Of a DNA stretch of 6,520 nt, positions 1 to 5,068 are shown one piece after another. Under the pieces are notes generated by a model that was not told the DNA's origin, ran no database searches, and worked only from the letters and a program-made list of their open reading frames with translations. Position numbers and translations under genes: made by a program. Source of the DNA: Eubacterium sp. (GTDB taxonomy: Bacteria; Bacillota; Clostridia; Lachnospirales; Lachnospiraceae); the NCBI GenBank assembly GCA_024697885.1, contig JAILSA010000055.1, positions 1 through 6,520 on the forward strand. The letters are read 5' to 3'. Position 1 is the stretch's first letter; every line of letters starts with the position of its first letter.

Positions 1-267
1 GATCCTACAGGCTTTATGGTGGCAGATATTTATGACACAAGGGTCTGCCCCTTGGCCAAGGTTATGAGAAGGGAATTAAAAAAACGTCAGATTGATCATC
101 TCAAGGTTGTATACTCTCAGGAGCAGGCCCTGGTGCCCAAGGGGCAAATCGATCCAGGTGAGATGAGAGAATCCGGCCGGCCCTGTCCCGGAAGTGTGGC
201 CTTTGTGCCATCGGTAGTGGGCCTGATTGTGGCAGGTCAGGTTTTTAAGGACCTGATTCAGTCATAA
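1..267 (+). CDS. tcdA: tRNA threonylcarbamoyladenosine dehydratase (TcdA/YgdL, ThiF-E1 superfamily), C-terminal part
   Basis: The reading frame is open from the first base and ends at TAA, giving the last 88 residues; the 5' end lies outside the window. The fragment opens with DPTGFMVADIYDT and continues with VCPLAKVMRRELKKR and HLKVVYSQE (about residues 15-39), followed by GRPCPGS and a hydrophobic segment beginning AFVPSVVGLIVAG (residues 59-83). This order is typical of the C-terminal half of TcdA. In the known family the enzyme uses ATP to dehydrate t6A37 of ANN-decoding tRNAs to the cyclic form ct6A, in the cytoplasm. The N-terminal nucleotide-binding and adenylation residues cannot be checked here. 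The general ThiF/MoeB/HesA superfamily is the alternative, but the VCPLAKVMR and KVVYS blocks favour TcdA. The next gene starts 27 bases downstream with no terminator between, so they are probably co-transcribed. Confidence 0.87.
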   Translation, partial: DPTGFMVADIYDTRVCPLAKVMRRELKKRQIDHLKVVYSQEQALVPKGQIDPGEMRESGRPCPGSVAFVPSVVGLIVAGQVFKDLIQS

Positions 268-278
268 AAAATTTAATT

Positions 279-285
279 AAAGGAG
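279..285 (+). promoter_or_regulatory. Ribosome binding site deciding a GTG start
   Basis: The purine run AAAGGAG ends 9 bases before the GTG at 295. No ATG lies at a suitable distance before the first membrane segment, so this site supports GTG as the real start of the membrane-anchored protein. Confidence 0.75.
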
Positions 286-294
286 AAACGAAAA

Positions 295-1044
295 GTGAGT
301 AACAAAAGTGGTAAAAAAAATAAGCTGATGGATCGCCTGTTGACGATTGTCTTAATCCTGTGCGGAGTGGTAATTTTGGGAATGGTTATAATGATTCCAA
401 AGCAGAAGCACGATGAGGAGGTGGCGGCTAATGCAACACCGACCCCGACTGTGGCCCCAACAGCAACACCTTTTGTGGATCCGGAATATATAGCAACCTA
501 TCAGTGCATGATTTCTGAGGGATCAGGAGAGGGCACAGAGGGTGCCAGCAATTTTGTTCTGGAGTTAGATTATCTCAACAAAACCTTTAAGAGACTTCTA
601 AATTCAGACGACAAGACCAGCGATGTGGCCAAGGGAACCTTTAGCCTCAAGGACGGTTATATTGAAACTGTCAGCAGCAAGGGAGCTACCAACAAGCTGG
701 TGAGAGATGGAAAATACCTGGTAACAGAAAACGCCCTTTATGAGGGGGATGTGCCAGAGGGAAAGACCTTTGATTTAACTGCAACCACCAAGAATGAGGA
801 TGCAGAGGTTCATATGAAATTCAAGAAAAATGGAATATTCTCTGTACATGTTGTCAGCTATGAGAGCCAGGCGGATGGGTCTGATACCAAGACGGATGAC
901 ACTGGTAAGTATTACAGAAAGGGGAATTTTATCTACCGAACCAAGAAGGATGGAACGGAACTAATGCCTATTTATATTTATCAGGGAAGACTTTGCACCA
1001 ACTATTACAAGGCCAAGGATAAGGGTAGCAAGGTAACAGAATAA
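295..1044 (+). CDS. Membrane-anchored extracytoplasmic protein of unknown function with a two-repeat beta-rich region
   Basis: This is a 249-residue protein starting at GTG behind a good ribosome binding site. I do not recognise the family. Residues 1-14 are short and basic (KSGKKNK). Residues 15-34 form one hydrophobic segment, LLTIVLILCGVVILGMVIMI. A charged stretch follows, then a Pro/Thr-rich linker, ATPTPTVAPTATPF, at 47-60. This layout is that of a protein anchored by its N terminus with the rest outside the membrane. Cys23 lies within the hydrophobic segment, but the preceding LIL does not make a convincing lipobox, so an uncleaved anchor is preferred to a lipoprotein. Residues 87-151 and 172-240 look like two diverged copies of one module: KGTFSLKDGYI lines up with TGKYYRKGNFIY, each followed by short strand-like stretches. 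Two stop codons, TAA TAA, end the gene. It sits 27 bases after tcdA and about 30 bases before the TPR gene, suggesting an operon. The function is unknown. Confidence 0.82.
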   Translation: MSNKSGKKNKLMDRLLTIVLILCGVVILGMVIMIPKQKHDEEVAANATPTPTVAPTATPFVDPEYIATYQCMISEGSGEGTEGASNFVLELDYLNKTFKRLLNSDDKTSDVAKGTFSLKDGYIETVSSKGATNKLVRDGKYLVTENALYEGDVPEGKTFDLTATTKNEDAEVHMKFKKNGIFSVHVVSYESQADGSDTKTDDTGKYYRKGNFIYRTKKDGTELMPIYIYQGRLCTNYYKAKDKGSKVTE

Positions 1045-1064
1045 TAAAATTAAGTATGAGAGAT

Positions 1065-1068
1065 GAGG
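1065..1068 (+). promoter_or_regulatory. Ribosome binding site favouring Met at 1074 over Met at 1056
   Basis: GAGG lies 5 bases before the ATG at 1074. The in-frame ATG at 1056 is preceded only by an A/T-rich stretch with no Shine-Dalgarno match, so the shorter form beginning MSKELEEIL is more likely. Confidence 0.55.
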
Positions 1069-1073
1069 ATATT

Positions 1074-1994
1074 ATGTCGAAAGAATTAGAAGAAATTTTA
1101 AATCAGATTAAGGGCCAGTTGACGGGAGATAAGGATTATGACCTTAAGTATTTGCAGGCCCAGATCGAATCCTTCCGCGGCCATGAGTTTGGCGGGGAGA
1201 TTGCCAAGGAGTGCAGCCGCATGATCTACGACAGAATGTCGGAGGAGGAGCGAAACGAGGCCGTGGTCGATATGGGAAAGGACCGGGTAGTGGACCTTCG
1301 CATTGACGACGAGCCAGAGGAGGGAGAGGCTATATACTACTCCTTCTACGAGTTCTTTGAAGAGGTTATGGTCAGAGAGTTTATGGAACTTGACAAGCCT
1401 GTCAAGAGAACTGAGACCCCACATGCAGACATTGCCATGCAGCAGGGCCTCAACCAGATGATGGAAAAAAATTATGAAGAAGCCAAAAAGTCTTTTGAGG
1501 AGGCTATGAAGTGGAATCCGGTAAACACACAAATTAAGCTTTCCTACATGAAATGCCTAGAGGCAGAGGGGGCTTGGGAGGAAATCCACCAGTTGGCTCT
1601 GTCAGCCATTAGCTACGCCTTCCGACCAGAGGCAGTGGCGCAGAGCTTTGTCTACCTGGGCAAGTATTTTGAGCAGGCGGGCAAGAACAAGCCGGCGGCA
1701 GCAGCCTACTACATCGCCATTAGCTATGTGGAAGAAGAGGCTCAGGCCATGGAAGGCCTCAGACGCATTGGCATGCATTTGAAGGAAAAAGACATTAGGA
1801 GAATTGCGGAAAAGTATGGATTTATTCCGGGGGCAAACCCGGCGATTCTATCCCTGGCAACTGGTTTGGGAGAGCAGCTCTTTGGCCAGCAGATGATCGA
1901 CGGAGCATATTACTGCTACGATATCGTATACGGTCTGACTGGGGACGAGAAAATAAAGGAATTACTAGAAGGTATTAAAAAACTAAATCTATAA
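1074..1994 (+). CDS. TPR-repeat cytoplasmic protein of unknown role
   Basis: The protein has 306 residues from ATG 1074, or 312 if ATG 1056 is used; the ribosome binding site favours 1074. There is no signal peptide or membrane segment, so it should be cytoplasmic. The first 110 residues are acidic and probably helical, rich in Glu and Asp (EEERNE, DDEPEEGE). Residues 118-149 make a textbook tetratricopeptide repeat: G125, A137, F141, A144 and P149 fall exactly on consensus positions 8, 20, 24, 27 and 32. Two weaker helical hairpins follow, at about 153-186 and 190-222, the second containing YLGKYFEQAGKNKPAAAAYYIAIS. The last 70 residues also look helical. TPR proteins are usually scaffolds for protein-protein contacts; no partner can be named. 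The neighbours are a membrane-anchored protein upstream and an aldo/keto reductase 19 bases downstream, probably in one transcript. Confidence 0.8.
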   Translation: MSKELEEILNQIKGQLTGDKDYDLKYLQAQIESFRGHEFGGEIAKECSRMIYDRMSEEERNEAVVDMGKDRVVDLRIDDEPEEGEAIYYSFYEFFEEVMVREFMELDKPVKRTETPHADIAMQQGLNQMMEKNYEEAKKSFEEAMKWNPVNTQIKLSYMKCLEAEGAWEEIHQLALSAISYAFRPEAVAQSFVYLGKYFEQAGKNKPAAAAYYIAISYVEEEAQAMEGLRRIGMHLKEKDIRRIAEKYGFIPGANPAILSLATGLGEQLFGQQMIDGAYYCYDIVYGLTGDEKIKELLEGIKKLNL

Positions 1995-1997
1995 TTT

Positions 1998-2006
1998 GGA
2001 GAGGGG
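1998..2006 (+). promoter_or_regulatory. Ribosome binding site deciding the aldo/keto reductase start
   Basis: GGAGAGGGG ends 7 bases before ATG 2014. The frame is open back to a TTG at 1996, but that codon overlaps this site and has no site of its own, so ATG 2014 is the start. Confidence 0.75.
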
Positions 2007-2013
2007 TGTTTTT

Positions 2014-2976
2014 ATGGAGTATAAGACTATATATGAGGGGGAGCGTCCTATTTCCAGGTTGATTTATGGAACGGGAAACAATCAAATAATGGGAGATGAT
2101 GTAGGGGCGGCCAAGGATTGCCTGCAGAGGGCCTTGGAGTCTGGCTTTACCACCTTTGACACGGCTTATAGCTATGGAAACGCAGAGATTAATGTGGGTC
2201 AGTGGCTGATGACCATAAAGAGTCGAGAGGAAATCACCATCATTGACAAGGGGTGCAACCCGGGGCAAAAGGGCTCTACAGAGTGCATGTCGGCAGATTT
2301 GATTGAGAGACAGAACAAGGAGTCCCTAAATCGCCTGCAGACCGATTATGTGGAGTACTATGTTTTGCACAGAGATGACCCAAACTATCCCGTGGGGCCT
2401 ATAATTGAGGTTTTAAACAAATTAAAAGAAGAGAAAAAAATTCTTCACTTTGGAGTTTCTAATTGGAGCCTGGACCGAATTCGCCAGGCCAATTTCTATG
2501 CCAAGGATCACGGCTTAGAGGGCTTTGAGACACTGAGTCCGGCCTACAGTTTGGCCACCTTTGTATCGGATCCCTGGGGAGGAAGTGTCACCATTTCCGG
2601 AGAGAATAATAAGGAGTTGAGGGAGGTTTATTTAAAATCCGGACTTCCGATTTTTGCCTATTCTTCTCTGGCCAGGGGATACCTGTCAGGAAAATTTTTC
2701 ACCGGAGGAAAAAAACCTATTGAAAAATGTCTTTGGTGGGCTCCCATTCAGGAGTACGATTGCCAGGAAAACAGGGACCGCCTACAGCGCCTGGAGACCA
2801 TGGCCCAGGACAAGGATTTAAGTGTGCCAAGACTGGCTTTGGCATGGCTCCTAAATCAGAGTCCGAACATCTATCCAATCGTCAGTCCATCCTCCTTAAG
2901 TCATATGGAGGAGAACATAAAAGCCCTGGATATTCACCTGTCCCAGGAGGAGATGGATTATTTGTTGAAAGGTTGA
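2014..2976 (+). CDS. Aldo/keto reductase family oxidoreductase
   Basis: This is a 320-residue cytoplasmic protein of normal length for the family. The aldo/keto reductase catalytic tetrad is complete: Asp49 and Tyr54 in FDTAYSYG, Lys79 in TIIDKGC, and His119 in YYVLHRDD. Other family marks are HFGVSNWS after the fourth strand, the PIFAYSSLARGYLSGKF block, and a C-terminal cofactor region containing LALAWLLNQ, PIVSPSS and MEENIKAL. Members reduce aldehydes or ketones to alcohols with NAD(P)H on a TIM-barrel fold. The substrate cannot be read from the sequence. It resembles the broad bacterial YdhF/YcsN-type group rather than a well-defined enzyme. The usual cofactor-site residues are only partly conserved (His in SLSHMEEN), so NADPH versus NADH preference is open. 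The gene follows the TPR gene after 19 bases. No hairpin terminator is visible after its TGA, only a T-rich stretch. Confidence 0.92.
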   Translation: MEYKTIYEGERPISRLIYGTGNNQIMGDDVGAAKDCLQRALESGFTTFDTAYSYGNAEINVGQWLMTIKSREEITIIDKGCNPGQKGSTECMSADLIERQNKESLNRLQTDYVEYYVLHRDDPNYPVGPIIEVLNKLKEEKKILHFGVSNWSLDRIRQANFYAKDHGLEGFETLSPAYSLATFVSDPWGGSVTISGENNKELREVYLKSGLPIFAYSSLARGYLSGKFFTGGKKPIEKCLWWAPIQEYDCQENRDRLQRLETMAQDKDLSVPRLALAWLLNQSPNIYPIVSPSSLSHMEENIKALDIHLSQEEMDYLLKG

Positions 2977-2990
2977 CTTTTTTCTTTTTA

Positions 2991-3011
2991 TTTCACATAG
3001 GATATGTTAAA
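2991..3011 (+). repeat. 21-base imperfect inverted repeat overlapping the promoter (possible operator)
   Basis: The arms TTTCACATA and TATGTTAAA flank a 3-base centre, GGA. Eight of nine arm positions pair, the only mismatch being C2994 with T3008. The repeat covers the proposed -35 and part of the spacer, which is where a dimeric repressor could sit. The sequence is A/T-rich and only one copy is seen, so the role is inferred. Confidence 0.4.
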
Positions 3012-3021
3012 ATTATATAAA
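2992..3021 (+). promoter_or_regulatory. Candidate sigma-A type promoter for the GGDEF-EAL-LamG gene
   Basis: TTCACA (2992-2997) and TATAAA (3016-3021), 18 bases apart, each match the vegetative consensus at five of six positions. An alternative is the extended -10 TGTTAAAAT at 3005-3013, whose -35 region would be poor. The gap is strongly A/T-rich, so chance matches are possible. A promoter here would start transcription about 30 bases before the ribosome binding site region's end. Confidence 0.5.
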
Positions 3022-3044
3022 GGTAACTAGTGATTAAGTGTATT

Positions 3045-3051
3045 GAGGGAG
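3045..3051 (+). promoter_or_regulatory. Ribosome binding site deciding the GGDEF protein start
   Basis: GAGGGAG lies 6 bases before ATG 3058. The in-frame TTG at 3043 overlaps the site and the ATG at 3052 abuts it directly, so neither is likely to be used. Confidence 0.7.
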
Positions 3052-3057
3052 ATGCCT

Positions 3058-5004
3058 ATGTCGGAAGAACAAAGACAGACGCTGGCGGTATTGGATTATT
3101 TGACAATGCTTCCGAACCGCAGCGGCTTGTACGATTTTTACTCCAAACTTGAGGACAAGGAATATGTGACCACAATGTTTTTGGACATCGACAACTTCAA
3201 AAGGGTAAATGACACCTATGGCCATCAAATGGGGGATGAGCTATTAGTTGCGGTGACGAAGGATCTACAAGAAATTGCCGAGGATGCTTATATTTCTCGA
3301 ATTGGCGGCGACGAGTTCGTCATGATGTTTCTGGGAAAAAAGAAAAAGAAAGAAATACAGCAGCTGGCAGGTAGAATATGCGAGTCTGTAGAGGAGTTAG
3401 CTGTTTCCTCTGAGGTTCGGTCAGTGATTTCACTGAGTGTGGGAGTGCTCTTGAACGAGAAGGCTTCCACTTCCATCGACAACGTTTTGTTGAAAAGTGA
3501 TTCCGCCATGTATTATGCCAAAAATGGTGGAAAGAACAGGTATATTTTTTATAATCAGATAAAAGAGGAATTGGAGTTTAAACTCCTAGTTGAGAGGGAG
3601 ATGGTATCGGCTCTCAAAGAGGGTAAGTTTGAATTTTACCTCAAACCGGTAATGAACATTGTTTCATCCAAGATTGTGGGAGCAGAGACCTCCCTGCGAT
3701 GGAACCGGGACGATGGGGAGATTTGGAATCCAGGAAAGTTTTTGGGTGTCCTGGAGGAAAATGGATTTATTGTGGAACTAGAGCGCTATGTCTTTGAGGA
3801 GATTTGTAGACTCAAGAAGGAGTGGCGAGAGAGCGGTAAGGATGCCCTGTCCCACATGAATATCGGCGTCAATATGTCCCGTAGACACCTGTATCGTCAA
3901 GGGATGATCAATGAGATCTTGGGACTGATTGACCGCTATGATATTGATCCATCGGAGTTTGTTATTGAAATTTCAGAGATTCAGGGAAGTGATAGAACGG
4001 CCCTGATCAAGACGGTAAAGAATTTGAAAAAGGCAGGATTTCGAGTTGCCTTGGATAATTTTGGAATTGGATATTCCTCTCTTTCCCTCTTGAGTCAGGT
4101 TCCGGTAGATACCATCAAACTGGATGAGAAGTTTTTGACAGAGGGAGAGGAAAAACAGGCCAGAAATGTTCTGGTAAAGACCCTTTTGAGCATGGCCCGA
4201 GGTCTTCACCTCAAAATGGTAGTGGAGGGTGTGACCAACCGGGAACAAGAGAAGTTTTTGACCAGCAATGGCTGTGAGGTGGTCCAGGGAGAGTATTACT
4301 CCAAGGCCCTGAAGCGCCAAGAGTTTGAGGAATATTTTGTAGACCACGAAAAGGGAGTTATATCCTGTGTGAGTTATGATTTTAAGGATACTCTCGCAGA
4401 CCGAGATGGTGAAAACGAGGGTAAAGTCGTTGGAATTGTAAATTTTGTGGATGGAATCACAGAATCCTGTGGAGGTTTGGATTTCCCTGGTGGGGAGCCC
4501 ATGAAGAACATTGTCCACCTGCCAAAGCATCTTTTGGGAGACCGAGACTTTACGGTTTCCATGTGGGTTAAGCCCCGACGACTTTTGAATTGGACCTCCT
4601 GTTTTATAGGTCTTTCTGACGGCGGTTTTGTCAGTATGATGCCTTACACTTGGGAGAGCGTTTCCATGTTCCGATTCAAGGATTATCGGTCTAATGATGG
4701 ATGGTTTGATGCCTTGGGAACAGATGTGGTAGCCAATGAGTGGCTTCACCTGGTGGGCACCTACAACAACCGCACAGGAACGGTTCGCCTCTATCAAAAT
4801 GGTAAGCTAGAGGGTTCCGTGGGGGATGTGGTAAGTCTGACAGACCACAAGATGGTTGTGCTGGGAGGAGACTACTATCAGGCTTCTTTTGAAGGTCTTC
4901 TCAGTGGAGTCAACATCTACAATTTTGTTATGACAGAGGATGAAGTCAAGAAATTGTATGAGTCCTACGTCAACGACCCAACCTTTAAGGGAAAAAAGAA
5001 ATAA
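3058..5004 (+). CDS. Cytoplasmic c-di-GMP signalling protein: GGDEF, degenerate EAL and C-terminal LamG-like domain
   Basis: The protein has 648 residues with no signal peptide or membrane segment. The GGDEF domain (about 8-165) begins at once with LDYLTMLPNR. It has FLDIDNFKRVNDTYGH with metal-site Asp43, and an intact GGDEF at 83-87, so diguanylate cyclase activity is plausible. The RxxD inhibitory site is absent (Ala74 and Ala77 replace Arg and Asp). The EAL domain (about 175-430) keeps Glu210, Asn272, Glu304, Asp333, Lys354, Glu390 and Gln410. However, EAL reads ETS, the second Asp of DDFG is Asn334, the usual loop-6 Glu is Thr393, and the Q of the family's QP motif is Lys196, so phosphodiesterase activity is probably weak or lost. 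Residues 440-640 are LamG-like: FTVSMWVKP (498-506), WLHLVGTYN and VRLYQNGK (562-583), and FEGLLSGVNIYN followed by EVKKLYES. The last domain may bind a glycan or protein and tune the cyclase; this is inference. A promoter lies upstream and a terminator downstream, so it is probably monocistronic. Confidence 0.93.
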   Translation: MSEEQRQTLAVLDYLTMLPNRSGLYDFYSKLEDKEYVTTMFLDIDNFKRVNDTYGHQMGDELLVAVTKDLQEIAEDAYISRIGGDEFVMMFLGKKKKKEIQQLAGRICESVEELAVSSEVRSVISLSVGVLLNEKASTSIDNVLLKSDSAMYYAKNGGKNRYIFYNQIKEELEFKLLVEREMVSALKEGKFEFYLKPVMNIVSSKIVGAETSLRWNRDDGEIWNPGKFLGVLEENGFIVELERYVFEEICRLKKEWRESGKDALSHMNIGVNMSRRHLYRQGMINEILGLIDRYDIDPSEFVIEISEIQGSDRTALIKTVKNLKKAGFRVALDNFGIGYSSLSLLSQVPVDTIKLDEKFLTEGEEKQARNVLVKTLLSMARGLHLKMVVEGVTNREQEKFLTSNGCEVVQGEYYSKALKRQEFEEYFVDHEKGVISCVSYDFKDTLADRDGENEGKVVGIVNFVDGITESCGGLDFPGGEPMKNIVHLPKHLLGDRDFTVSMWVKPRRLLNWTSCFIGLSDGGFVSMMPYTWESVSMFRFKDYRSNDGWFDALGTDVVANEWLHLVGTYNNRTGTVRLYQNGKLEGSVGDVVSLTDHKMVVLGGDYYQASFEGLLSGVNIYNFVMTEDEVKKLYESYVNDPTFKGKKK

Positions 5005-5013
5005 GAACCATAT

Positions 5014-5041
5014 AATTCCGCTGCGCAAGTGGCGGAATTTT
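5014..5041 (+). terminator. Rho-independent terminator with GCAA tetraloop
   Basis: AATTCCGC (5014-5021) pairs perfectly with GCGGAATT (5032-5039). The stem extends inward by TGC against GTG (two G-U wobbles and one C-G), closing an 11-pair hairpin with the stable loop GCAA. The T run is short: four T from 5038 to 5041. It lies 9 bases after the stop of the GGDEF-EAL-LamG gene and 27 bases before the GH42 start codon. Confidence 0.82.
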
Positions 5042-5057
5042 CATGTAAAAAAATTGC

Positions 5058-5062
5058 GGAGG
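5058..5062 (+). promoter_or_regulatory. Ribosome binding site deciding the GH42 start
   Basis: GGAGG sits 6 bases before ATG 5069. The next in-frame ATG, at 5081, lacks a comparable site, so translation most likely begins MRRSMKTDHIG. Confidence 0.75.
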
Positions 5063-5068
5063 AAAAGA

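Noticed and set aside
349..366. Cys23 in LILCG as a lipobox, making the 295-1044 product a lipoprotein.
   Set aside because: The residue before the cysteine is Leu rather than Ala, Gly or Ser, and the hydrophobic segment continues for about ten residues beyond it, as in an uncleaved anchor.
1098..1532. Open frame of 144 codons on the - strand with hydrophobic stretches, opposite the TPR gene.
   Set aside because: The hydrophobicity comes from reading Glu/Lys-rich codons backwards, and the + strand has a textbook TPR repeat.
2961..2990. T-rich stretch just after the aldo/keto reductase stop codon as a possible terminator.
   Set aside because: No stable hairpin precedes it; only a 4-pair AAAG/CTTT match is possible. 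TTGACT at 2973-2978 was also dropped as a -35 because no good -10 lies at the right distance.
3336..3342. A AAA AAG heptamer in frame in the GGDEF gene, like the dnaX slippery site for -1 frameshifting; the -1 frame stops at 3372-3374.
   Set aside because: It encodes a plain lysine-rich stretch (KKKKK) after the GGDEF motif. There is no clear upstream Shine-Dalgarno stimulator or downstream hairpin, and the product would be a truncated GGDEF domain.
3973..4797. Long open frame of 274 codons on the - strand opposite the EAL and LamG coding region.
   Set aside because: It lies wholly within a well-supported + strand gene, has no ribosome binding site or recognisable domain, and its composition is that of a complementary shadow.
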